A stretch of 64,000 bases of DNA. Origin: Cutaneotrichosporon cavernicola. Taxonomy: Eukaryota; Basidiomycota; Tremellomycetes; Trichosporonales; Trichosporonaceae. The stretch is from NCBI RefSeq assembly GCF_030864355.1, contig NC_083396.1:1984001-2048000 (forward strand), written 5' to 3'. Position 1 is the stretch's first letter. Every line of letters starts with the position of its first letter. The notes under the pieces are model-generated. The model saw nothing but the letters and a program-made list of their open reading frames with translations. It had not been told where the DNA came from and searched no databases. Below, piece after piece: positions 1-9,980 of this stretch. The translations under genes and the position numbers were made by a program.

Positions 1-1759
1 GGGCTGGTGCGCGATCCTCCTTGGGCGTAGTCGGTGGTGACGATGGTGCGCACGCTGGCAGGCGAAGGGAGGAGAGGCCTGCCGAGAGCGAGAGAGCTAG
101 TAGCGACTGCGACGGCAGAGCGTAAATGCCCAGGAATGTGTCACGGAACTCATTCCGGACCTTGTTCCATCGCGACGCGTCGTAGAGTTTCTGTCGTCAG
201 CTTGCCAATCGAAAGCCGTGAGCTTACCCGGTACGCCTGTACACCAGTGGTCTCGCCGAACGCGAGCAGCGTCATGCTGCTCTGCAACTGGGCCATGTGT
301 GTGGCGGCCCACGGCGCGAGGTTCTTGCGCGCATAGGCGATGGCGTCCGTCGTTGCGCGCTGGCGACACAGCTCGATGAACTCTTGCGTGCGCAGCGTGA
401 ACTCGAGGTCGGACTGGTATGAGCGCCACCCTCTTACGGGTTCATATCAGATGGCACTATCTCCTCTTCAGAAGACAACCCAACTCACACCCTGCTTCTT
501 GAGCGTCCCGCGGTTCTCGCCGCACCAAGCGAGCGCCTCGGCCACAGAGTGCCTCTCAAGAAGCGCCGTCTCGATACGGATAAGCTCGGCAAACAGCTTG
601 ATGTCGACGAGGGACTGGTGTCAGCTCAATGACTCCTTTTGAGCTCACCTCGATGCCCTGTGTCGCGGCGAGAGTCTTGGCCGTCTTCATCCGCCCCGTT
701 CGTAGCAGATGCTCGACAATGTACCTGTCGACGGTGCGGTCGCCCGGTGCACGCTTGTCGAGTTCGGCGCCAACCGAGCTAGTTGACTTCTTCTCAAAGT
801 GCTCGGCCACGACCGCCTTTGCTCTCGCTTTTGCCTTTGCCAACTCGCGCTCTTCCGCGTCACCAGCGTCGTCTTCCATTTCCATGGCTTCGTCCTCCTC
901 TGCCTTGTCGTCCTTGTCATCCTTGTCATTCTCGTCCTTGTCAGTCTTGCCACTCAACAGCGCGAGATCCCTTGTCCACTCTGCTTCCTTCTCCTTGGCG
1001 CGTGCGTGCACTGATGCCAAGAGTACCCCGTCAATGTGTCGGAGGCGCTCGCGGAGCATTGCGGCACCCGGTGCGTCAGGCGCTGGTTGCAGATCATCGA
1101 GCTTGCGCTTGAGGCCGCGGAAGCGCTCGCTGCATGTGTCGAGGCGGGTTAGGACCACATCCTGGTCTGCATCGGTGTGGGTGAGGTTCTTGAGAAGATT
1201 GGAAAGTTGGGTCTGGCGTCAGGGGGGGGGTTGTTAGCCAGGGCGAAAGGGGCGGCTGGAGGGATGTGGGCGTGGTGGGCGGCGCAAAGCGGAGGATGGT
1301 AAAGGGCTGACAGGCCAGCGGGCCAGTGTCGGTGGACGAGCGAGCGTGCACTCGTCCAGCCTCCATTTGCGGCACTACGCACGCGGGAAGCATGTTCCCA
1401 TCCTCCTACGGCACACACCATGTCCACCATGAAAACCGAGACCCAACCTGGTGATTCCGACTGTGTGGCTGGGATATGCGGTTCCCAACGGACTCGGAGA
1501 GACCAAGGGCGGCAACCAAGCATGGTACGCAAGGACTCACCTGCACGATAGTAAACTCCTTCTCGACCTGCCTCTGGGCACTGCGATGACTACGACGGAG
1601 TAGCTCGTATGGGGTCTAGTGTCAGCCCCGCATCGGAAACGGGTGGCGGGTGGCGGATGGCGTGACGCGCCCCAAGAGGATGGCAGACAATAGCAGACTC
1701 ACGCGCACGAGGGGCTCCTCGAGCAGTAGCGGGCCGTGGATGCCTGTAGGTGGGGCCAT
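1..1759 (-). CDS. GID9: GID/CTLH E3 ubiquitin ligase subunit Gid9/Fyv10 (MAEA), C-terminus outside window
   Basis: This is a subunit of the GID/CTLH ubiquitin ligase, which in yeast degrades gluconeogenic enzymes when glucose returns. Six exons are visible: 1703-1759, 1541-1615, 649-1212, 489-614, 228-413 and 1-190, about 399 codons. The start reads MAPPTGIHGPLLLEEP. A LisH motif (DRYIVEHLLRTGRMKTAKTL) is followed by a CTLH segment (LFAELIRIETALLERHSVAE) and a CRA-type region ending near DASRWNKVRNEFRDTFL. This order is that of MAEA/Fyv10. A lysine- and acid-rich stretch (about residues 110-140) is low complexity. The C-terminal RING-like domain would lie left of base 1, so its zinc ligands cannot be checked. 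Family assignment is firm; the first intron borders are less certain. Confidence 0.88.
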
Positions 1760-2292
1760 GATTGAGAGGTAATGTGTATGAGTGGTGAGTGGCAACGGTG
1801 ATGGTGGTATGGTGGCTTAGGGGCCGGTGGAGGTCGGTCACGTGCTGGCTCGTCTCATCGCGATCATGGTGTGGAGATGCAACAGTGATGCGATGCATGC
1901 CCTGGCTATATCCAACCCAGCACTTGTGCTTGGCAGGAGATCCATCTCGCTCAGTGCCAGATCTAGCCACTGCAGCGCGAGAGTGTCGAGAGACGCGTAA
2001 GAGTTTCGGGCCGCGTCGCGCCTGTCGCTGGTACACGAGCTGCCGCAACTCTCGCTCTCTTCGACATTCTGGTCTTCACATCCTACTAGTACTTGAATAG
2101 CCCATATGACCCGGTCGTCATCCCAAGACCCCGTACTCAGTGTACATTGTAGAGATGGAAGATGACCGAGCTAACCCGACCTCTCGGCGAATTAGATTCC
2201 GCCTGACGTCAACAGTTGCAGCCAGTCTTCAGCAGGAATATCATTCTCTCACCTTCTACTTCTACTTCTACTTCATACTGAAATCAGCAACC
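1760..2292. promoter_or_regulatory. Divergent promoter region between GID9 and a small membrane protein gene
   Basis: This 533-nt spacer separates two divergently transcribed starts. A perfect 8-bp CRE palindrome, TGACGTCA, lies at 2204-2211, about 80 nt before the rightward start codon. A pyrimidine-rich stretch (2250-2275) follows. No other gene is evident. CRE sites are bound by bZIP factors of the Atf/Creb type; binding here is inference. Confidence 0.45.
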
Positions 2293-3319
2293 ATGAGCGA
2301 CTCGGACCCTATCAAGAACCGCACGCTGAAGTCGAACATGTTCGAGATGGACGTGGTCAAGGACGCGTTGCAGCGTCGGATCGAAGCTGGTGAGTTCGCG
2401 GAGGCGAAAAGGTGGAGGGGAGGAGGTGGGAAAGAGGAGAAGAGGGAAGGGGGAAGGGGGGGGGGGGTGAAGGGAGTGAGAGGAAGGGAAGGAATGGGAG
2501 CAAGGTCATACACCGTGGTAAAGACAGACAAGTCATGGTACAGCGTGCCGCTGTTACAAGCTGGCGACAAGCCCTCCCATCCTCCGCTGTTTGCCATTGC
2601 TAACCCTTTCCTCACCGCTGACACCAGGTGACATCACCCGCGAAGACGTCGAAACGCTCCGCAAGAGCTACACCTGGGTATCGGTGTGTACTGCGGTGGG
2701 CATGCTCTCCGGTCTGCCAATGTACATTGCGATGGGGCGGCGTGTGCCTCGCCTCTCGTTTCCATTCAAGCTCTTCTGTGCGAGTGGGACGAGTATGATG
2801 GGCACCTTTTTGGGCTTTACGGTTGGTGGAGCGGCAGCGAGCTGGGAGGTGCATCGGAAGATGAAGGATACGAAACGGTGAGTGTGGGGGAAGAAGGAGG
2901 AGAGGATGGACAAGACAACGGGACGGAGAGGAGACAAGGCCCAAAGGCCATTGAAGGGAGGCCAGCGCCAGCCGTCTGACGCCGCCTGACCTGCACCCGC
3001 TGACCTTAGTAAACTCATGGTGTTCGAGGAAATCGCGGTCGATGCGCGCCGCGCAATCGCCGAGCACCGCATGGGCATCCCGCACGGCACGCTGATCAGC
3101 CACCGTGCCGGCGTCCCTGCAAACGACACGTTCACGCCGCCAGGCGAGCTGCTTGAGCCGCCTGATGACGTGAAGCGCGCCGTTATGTCAGAGATGGAGC
3201 GCCGTGCCAGCGCTGGTGCCGATGCGCCCAAGGACGACGACGAGCTGGCGCGCAAGCAGCGCGAGTTTGACGACATGCTCGACCGCGAGCGCAAGGGCGG
3301 ATCTGAGAAGAGGTGGTGA
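2293..3319 (+). CDS. Small two-helix membrane protein of unknown function
   Basis: Three exons (2293-2389, 2628-2877, 3010-3319) give a 218-residue protein beginning MSDSDPIKNRTLKSNM. Introns of 238 and 132 nt end in ctgacaccag and ctgaccttag. The middle exon encodes two hydrophobic stretches, about residues 47-66 (VSVCTAVGMLSGLPMYIAMG) and 79-98, separated by a basic turn. The C-terminal half is charged and ends in a Lys/Glu-rich helix. I do not recognise a named family. A small mitochondrial or ER membrane protein is possible, but no clear targeting signal decides it. All three exons keep one reading frame, and the start codon has a CRE site about 80 nt upstream. Confidence 0.75.
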
Positions 3320-3389
3320 TGCACATGTAAAGGCATTATGGCAGTAACATACTCTATGAAGGACAGTCGAAAGATCCCCCGTGACGGAC

Positions 3390-5362
3390 CTACTTCTCAG
3401 TCTCCTTGTCCTTCTCGGGCTCCTCAACGACAGGGACAGGAGACGAACGGCGGCTCTTCTCCTTCTTCCCCTTCTTCTTACCTGCGGCCGCGGCGACGAG
3501 GCGCTCGAGTTCGCGCCGCTCCTCGGCGTCCTCGTCGTCCTCAACTGCCTTGAAGATGTTTCCGATCGCCATGATGGCTTTGGCGCGGCGCAGCGCCAAG
3601 TCCTTGCTGATCCCAGGCTCGTTCAGAACGGCGTCGACGACGGGCCCAAGGATAGTGATGACCTCAATACGGGTTGCGCGCCAGGTGGTGAGCAGCATCT
3701 TGGCACTCAGGTCCTCTGCAAGTGCGGCAATCTCCTCTTGCGTCGCAGTGCCCTTGGCCTCGAGGCGCTCCATCTCCTGCATGGCCGCCTGGACGTTGAG
3801 TGCGCTCGACAGCATGCCGAAGCTCTCCTTGACAAAGCCGCCCTTCTCCTTGAGACGCCCGAAGAAGGCGCCGCCAAAGAACTTCTTGCTCTTGACAAAG
3901 TTGCTCGCGCGCGTGATGTACACCGTACCGATGGTGTGGAGAAGCTCGACACCAAACGACTCGAGCTTGAGGTCCTCGGCCTCGGTGCGTATCCTCTCCT
4001 CAAAGGCCTTGGTCTCCGGATCGTTGGCCTCGCCCGGGTGCTTGGCATCGACGTACGGCCGGATGCGAGTGAGGAGCTTGGTCGTGAGATCCTTGATACT
4101 GGAATCAGACGTGGCGACAGGGGTTACTCACCGGATCTCGCGCCGGTTCTGGTTCTCCTGCTCCAGTGCCTCGAGCTTGGTCTTCTGCTCGGGCGTGAGT
4201 TTGGCCTTTCCTGCGTCCTTCTTCTTGTGGAGGTCCGTGGCAGAAGCTGAAGCTGGCGTGCCAACAGCAGAGCCGGTGGAGGTCTCGGCAGTCTTGTCCT
4301 CAGCCTGGGTCTCGCCCTTGGCCTCAGCCTTAACATCAGGTGTTGCCTCAGACCCAACAAACGAGGCCTTGGTTGGCGACGCAGGCTTGGCAGGCGATGC
4401 CGCGCCGTCCTTGGTCGGCGAAGCGGATCCCGTCTTGGTAGGTGAAGCGGGCCTGCCCTCCTCGGGCGCGTTCTTGGCGGCCTCCATCTCGGCACGCTCC
4501 TCGGGAGTCATGACCACATCCATGGTGCTCGTAAAGTCCTTGACGAGGGCAATCTCGCCAATGTAGTTGACAAACGCCTCGCCGCCAAAGAGCTTTGAGA
4601 AGATGGCCTCGGGGTCCTCCATTCCGCTCTCTGGCGCGTTCATGGCCACGCGCCCGACCTTGTCATAGAAAGCACGCTGGTCGGGGTCACTCAGGATCTG
4701 GTACGCTTCGCCAATTTCCTTGAACTTGGCTTCCGCCTCGGGAGAGGGGTTCTTGTCAGGGTGCCACTGGGGTTAGCGCACGGGCGCGTAGCCGAGGTAG
4801 TGGGAGCGGTGGAGAGGGGAGGGGGGGAGGGGAAGGGGAGTGGGAGTGGTGGAGAGAGGATGGGGGAGGGGGAGGGAGAGGGGGGGAAGGAGGGGGGAAT
4901 GGGGGGGGAGGAGGGGGAGGGGGAGGGGGAGGGGGAGGGGGAGGGGGAGGGGGAGGGGGAGGGGGAGGGGGAGGGGGAGGGGGAGGGGGAGGGGGAGGGG
5001 GAGAGGGAGGGGGAGGGGGAGGGGGAGGGGGAGGGGGAGGGGGAGGGGGAGGGGGAGGGGGAGGGGGAGGGGGAGGGGGAGGGGGAGGGGGAGAGGGAGG
5101 GGGAGGGGGAGAGGGAAGAGAGGGAGAGAGAGGGGGGAGGTGACGAAGCGGAGAACAGAGACGCGAGGACATTGATGCGATGAGGGCCGCATGAGCTGAC
5201 GAGAGGAAGAGCAATGTGGGTGGCAACGCACCTTGATTGCGAGCTTGCGGTACGCCTTCTTGAGCCTGTTGTCAGCTCCCTCTTCCCCGCACCGTACTCG
5301 ATATCAGTAGCATCAACCTTGACGTCAAGGATGTCGTACAGTTCCGTGTCCTTTGGTGGCAT
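3390..5362 (-). CDS. J-domain co-chaperone with DnaJ-X domain (Caj1/Djp1 type)
   Basis: This predicted 480-residue Hsp70 co-chaperone has four exons: 5298-5362, 5232-5265 (only 34 nt), 4132-4766 and 3390-4098. The J domain spans about residues 8-75. [11 protein letters not shown] is followed by [20 protein letters not shown], so the diagnostic HPD is present at the start of exon 3. The linker carries four S-P-x-K motifs (about residues 141-168). The C-terminal half matches the DnaJ-X domain, including [20 protein letters not shown], and ends in a Lys-rich tail. The family includes yeast Caj1 and Djp1; Djp1 assists peroxisomal protein import. Intron 2 (4767-5230) holds a long purine/pyrimidine hexamer array. 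A 12-bp palindrome containing ACGCGT lies about 130 nt upstream of the start. Confidence 0.9.
4905..5110. repeat. (GGGGGA)n hexanucleotide array inside a J-protein intron
   Basis: About 200 bp consist of the hexamer GGGGGA on the plus strand (TCCCCC in the transcript). Two identical interruptions, gagagggagg, begin at 5001 and 5091, exactly 90 bp apart. That suggests duplication of a 15-unit block. Less regular GGA-rich sequence flanks it (4800-4905 and 5110-5140). Apparent proline- or Gly-Arg-repeat reading frames here are artefacts of the repeat. Confidence 0.95.
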
Positions 5363-5847
5363 GTTGGTTGACGGGTTTGAGATGATGATGAGATTGAGAA
5401 ATCGCTGAAAACAAAATCCAAGCTGTTCAAGCTGTGTTGGATACCACAAAGCCACAGGGGGTTTTAGGGGGGTGCTTGTGCTTGCGCAGCATTGACGCGT
5501 CAACTGTTTAACTGGAATTTAAACAGGGCCACGTGGTTCCTAATAGGCGGGTGGATTGTATTGCTTGTAAACTACAGTGTAAACATGTCTCATCTGGGTT
5601 TCTCTCGCACCATTTGAATCCAACATGAAAAAGAGATGGTATTGCAGTGGCTGAGACACCGGCAGACATCCTAACAAAAGTGAATGGCACGAGCGAGCGT
5701 TGGGCACGAGCATGAGCACTTTACTATTCAGCCCTAAACCCCCGACATGGGCCGGATCGCGGATCCGCCGACACATCCGTGTTTCGTACTGTACTTTTAG
5801 TCCATCACATTGCAAACATTTGACATCGCAGTCGTCCACTTTTACAC
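5363..5847. promoter_or_regulatory. J-protein upstream region with 12-bp ACGCGT palindrome
   Basis: The interval upstream of the J-protein start and downstream of the MGST3 stop holds no gene. A perfect palindrome TTGACGCGTCAA occupies 5492-5503. Its core ACGCGT is the MluI cell-cycle box read by MBF in ascomycetes. Function here is inference. Confidence 0.4.
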
Positions 5848-6423
5848 CTAAGCAAGGTAGAGACGGTACACCTCGGTGGCGGCCACGTAGATGGTGGGGA
5901 AGATGAGGCCAGCAAGGCCGAGGTTCCCGACGCGACCGAGACCGCCGTTGCGCTTGGCCGGGATGCCAGTCGAGTAGTTGATCTGGTGTTAGTCTTGTTC
6001 AACCCTCTCTGCTTCTCTTCCACCTCAACCTCACCAACACTCACAGTGTAGCTGAACCGGCTAAGCACCCAAACGAGGACGCTTCCAGTCGCCAGCTGGG
6101 GGTGGAAGCAACCGAGGAAGGCGTACAAGGAAAGAATGGTAGGGAGGTACTCGAGAGTGTTGGCATGCGCCCGCTGCGCGCAGTTGAACACGTTCTTCTT
6201 AGGGTCGGCCTTGGCCTCCTCGGCCGTAGCGTAGAGGGTGGGGTATTTGACTGTCGTCAGAACGAGCTCAGCGAGGGAGAGAGAAGAACCCACCGCCAGC
6301 CTCCTTGCGCTTGCCGACCACATTGGTGATCTGGAACACATTGAGGAAGAGGAGGGCGACGACGCCCACCCCCATGACGGGGAAGGTCGCGGGGAGGGTG
6401 AAGGGCGTGTTGGGGATAGACAT
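5848..6423 (-). CDS. MGST3: Microsomal glutathione S-transferase 3-like MAPEG membrane protein
   Basis: Three exons (6294-6423, 6045-6250, 5848-5982) encode 156 residues beginning MSIPNTPFTLPATFPVMG. The MAPEG signature FNCAQRAHANTLEYLP sits at about residues 66-81. Four hydrophobic helices are predicted: about residues 11-30, 79-98, 100-112 and 128-145. MAPEG members of the MGST3 branch conjugate glutathione or reduce lipid hydroperoxides in ER or mitochondrial outer membranes. The length matches the family (about 150). Both introns are short (43 and 62 nt) and end in ctgacgacag and ctaacaccag. The exact substrate cannot be told from sequence. Confidence 0.9.
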
Positions 6424-7116
6424 GGCGTGAGGTTGGTGGTTGCAAGGAAATAGAAGGGTGGGCTTGGTAGACTTTGTGAGAACGGGGGAGGCTTTATGCT
6501 CCGGCTATAGCAAATGACATCGTGACCGCGTGGCCGACGGCCATCGGCTTGGGTAGTCGGACTGTGCAATTTCAATGTCAACGTGTCAACGCTTGCGCGG
6601 CCTCGTTTGTAGACGAGGACGACTACATTCGCTGTTCTACTTTGGCGGTCGACTGTCCACTTGTGACGTTACTATCTTTGCTCCTCATTTTAGATCACGG
6701 CAGTACGGCAGGAAAACAAGTACGGCGATGGCTGGAATGTTTTACCAGAACGCGGCCATGACCGGTTCTTGGCGTATCCGGCCCAAGGTGGAGGTTGTCC
6801 ACCAACCCACCAAAACTCACAAAGACGGACACGTCCTGTCTACGCGGGTGCGGCAACCTTGTTTGGGTTGGGGTTTGTACGTGGCGGAAGCCACTGTTCA
6901 TGGTCCATACACTTCAGGCTTGTTGGTGCAGACAGATCTGCAGACGGGCGGCTTGCATTGCCTGGCTGATTCACCGCATCAGTAGCTGCAATTAGATTGG
7001 AGCAACTGGGAGTAACATGGCGCAGGATAAACCAGAGCTGTTGGCGCCTGTGGCCTGTGGCCTCTGGTGATTCACAAATGCATGACCATCCAACTGGGAT
7101 ACATGAAACATAAACA
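6424..7116. other. Gene-free interval upstream of MGST3
   Basis: Nearly 700 nt separate the MGST3 start from the stop of the BRCT gene. I see no conserved protein, RNA gene or clear repeat. It presumably holds the MGST3 promoter and the BRCT gene's 3' end. Confidence 0.5.
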
Positions 7117-9472
7117 TCACTCGTACATCGGACGCAGAGGGGAGGGTACCTTGGCTGATGTCAGCTCAGTTTTCGGGGTAACTCACGGGTGTAGGCGCGG
7201 TATGGGGCCTCGGGGATAGATACCAGGCGGAGCTTGGACAACGGCAACGCCTTGGGTTCCATGCTCTTCGTGCGCTGATGTCAGCAAACTTGCCTTATCT
7301 GGCTCTTCGTCCTCGATTTGGCCCGCGCCCACACGCTCGCCTACCTTCTGGAACACGACTTCGTCGGCAAAGTCGACACAGTGCTCGGCCTCGCTCTCCC
7401 GTCGTCCAGCCTTGAGACTGTTCACGACCCACCGCAGGCCGACTACATGTGGTCGTCGTTCAGAGTCCAACCGGCGCCAGAAGGCGGCCGTGTTTGGCCG
7501 ACCGCTCTTGTAGATGAAGTGCGTGCAGTTTTCGGTTGGGCGAGACAGGACCTGTTGTCAGATAGATTGGCCAAATACTCACCCTCGCCCCGCCGTTGCG
7601 CAGCATCTCGATGAAGCTGGATCCGACGTCGGCACCGTCCTCGTTTCGCACGTCGACGTATGCTGTCACGCCCCGGAAAAGCTTGCTCTCTGTATTCATG
7701 AGGCGCTCGAGGCGGCCCTTTTCCTTGGATGCGTCAGTGGGCCGTGCATTGAGGTTACCAACGGGCGCGAGGGGAGGTCTGGAGGACAGGTTGCGGGGGC
7801 GGGGAGTTGATCCCACGGCAGGTAGAGGAGTTGAGGTGACTGTTGGTGTTGGGGGGCGAGTGCGTGGACGGAGAGTGTCGGTCTCGCGGGCTCGGGAGGG
7901 GATGCGGAGGTTGGCGAGGGCGGCGTTCAGAGCCGAGAGGTTGCGTGCAGTGTCATCGTAACCCTCGCGGCGGGAGGGCATGCTGAGGCTCTCACGCTTG
8001 GGCAGCATATCGGGTCGGACGGCAGGGCGGACCGGCTCTGATGCGCGAGCAGAAGGCCGCGTTGGTGCTGAAGCTGTTCGGCCGGGCGTGGGCTCGGAGA
8101 CAGAAGGATGGGAGGTGCTTGGCTCGTCCACCTCCATTGATTCAGTAATGACAGGCTTGACCATTGGGTTGGACACGGCGCGGTTAGTCGGGCGGGCAGT
8201 TGGCCCCGAACCTAATGATGACGGGTAAGACGGCTGGCGGCGAGCAGGAGCGGTGGTGGAGCGAGTTGACGGTCGGCGAAGCGGGATGGCAGTCTTGCGA
8301 GGGGCAGGAGCTAAGCACTTGGCTTCATCCATATCCCCAGCCACTGGAGCGGGAGCACCATCTGGACGCTTGGCAGACTTGAGTAGTGATGCTGCGGTGT
8401 TGTCGCCCACGCGCCCACCGAACGGCACCGGCACTGTGAAACGGGGAGTGGTTGGAGGACGCGGAAGCCGGCTGTTGGGATGCTTGAGAGCTAGGGGAGT
8501 GGGGCGGGGGAGGGGTGCGATTCTGCGCTCGACCGCCACTGTGCTAGGCAGCGTGAGGGCCGGCCTTGACGGCTGGGGTGTGAAGAAAGTCGTGAGTGAA
8601 GTCTGGCGAGGGCGCGCGTGTTCCCCGACCACCAACCGCGGGGCCTTGAACGTGTCGTGAGGCGAACGGGGCGAGCGAGGCCGCTTCGGTGTTCCTAATC
8701 CTAGCCCAAGGTGTCCCTGGGCGACTGTGCGGATCGCCAGTCGAGGCGGTGTTGGTGGACGGGGACTCACGCGCGCCATCTTGGCGTCGTCGTCTGGGTC
8801 GGAGCGGAGGAGCAAGCGCGCAGGCGTGGGTGGGCGGGTAGGTGTCCGTCCTGGTGTGGTGTGGTTGGGGTTACGCGCTGTGGCGATGTGCTTGGGAGTG
8901 CGGGTCGTATGGGGCGAGCAATACCCAGGTGTTGGTGGATGCGAGCGCGGTGTTTGGCCGTGTGTCCCTGCACTCAGTCGGCGCAAGGGAGTTGGTGTGG
9001 ACATGACTGCTTCGCGGTCGTGCGTCTTGCGGGGGGTAGACTGGGACATTGAGAGAGCTTGAGGTGACAAGGCGGGGGCGAAGGAGGCTGATGGAAAGGA
9101 CACTGTTTGTGATGATATGGGCGCATTGTTGCGGGATGGCGTCGGGGCCGGGTTCTGTGATGAGGGGAGCTGGGGTGGGGGAAAGAGACCGCTGGAAGAT
9201 GTTTGGGTTGTGGACAAGAGAGGTGGCGGAGGAAGCTTTGATTGCAATGGCGGCATATCCTGTGTGGACGTTCCCTCACCCGAGTGCCGCTTGCGCTCCC
9301 GTCCCCCACAGCCCTCGCTCTTGCGCTTGCCACGCATGTACGGGCCTTCTTCTTCTTCGACAGGACGAAGGCGTGCAGGTTCTGGTATTCGACTGCGTTG
9401 CGCCTGTGCAGCATCAACGGAACGGCGGGAACGGGTACGTGCCGCCACGGGCGCGGTTGGGGAGAGGGACAT
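7117..9472 (-). CDS. Microcephalin-like BRCT-domain protein with long disordered N-terminus
   Basis: Four exons (7583-9472, 7345-7551, 7187-7274, 7117-7154) give about 740 residues. The first 600 or so are Ser/Pro/Thr/Arg-rich and disordered, with many S/T-P sites and basic patches. The only recognised fold is a C-terminal BRCT domain. It begins KLFRGVTAYVDVRNEDGADV and continues through NCTHFIYKSGR and PHVVGLRWVVNSLKAG, ending LVSIPEAPYRAYTP. Spacing and wording resemble the first BRCT of microcephalin (MCPH1), with a conserved W in the last helix. BRCT domains bind phosphopeptides in DNA-damage and chromosome-condensation pathways; a nuclear role is inferred. The last three introns (31, 70 and 32 nt) were placed by frame and by ctgac-type ends, so the C-terminal splice pattern is the least certain part. 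Confidence 0.78.
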
Positions 9473-9980
9473 GTTTGGCGGCGAAAACAAGTCAGTCGCG
9501 TAGCCACCCACTTTCAGAGCGGCTGGAGACGCGCCGAAAGACAAGTCGAGATAGGTGAAGAAGGAGGTTATCCGTGCATGAGGCGCGGATGCGTGTGGAC
9601 AAGGACACGATGGTGGGTAGGTGATGGGATGGATGATGGAGAGATGAAGATGATCCACAACATTAACAGTCAGGTTGCTTATGTCGTCGTGCAATTTGAT
9701 CCCGCTCGTCACGCCTCATGCCTCACTCATCGTCACATATATCAACTATCGCACTGTCTATTGCTTCTCATCTCATCCACATCCACCAAATCCACCAGCA
9801 GAAAAAAAAAGCACTGTATACATTCGCCCCCAGGACTCTTGTATTTATATATGAAAGTCGGCCGCCAGCACAGCTAGGCGACCAAGGCACGGGTCGACAA
9901 CACGACATAGACGGGCGAGATCTACTCGAGATATCCGTCACGGTCCACAGCCGAGCCAGCCAGCTGACCGAGTCAGCTGC
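9473..9980. other. Gene-free interval between BRCT gene and DUF1996 gene
   Basis: About 500 nt contain the BRCT gene's promoter and the DUF1996 gene's 3' flank. A nine-base A run near 9802 and an AT-rich patch near 9840 are visible; no gene is evident. Confidence 0.5.

Noticed and set aside
3406..4566. 386-residue plus-strand frame
   Set aside because: It is the antisense shadow of the J-protein exons, which have clear family motifs.
4756..5231. Long proline-, Leu/Pro- and Gly/Arg/Glu-repeat reading frames on both strands
   Set aside because: They are translations of the GGGGGA hexamer array inside an intron; a hexamer is open in every frame unless it encodes a stop.
7262..7292. A 19-nt GC-AG intron (gcaagt to ctgacatcag) in the BRCT gene
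   Set aside because: A 70-nt GT-AG intron using the same acceptor gives the same frame and a normal length, so the exotic option is not needed.
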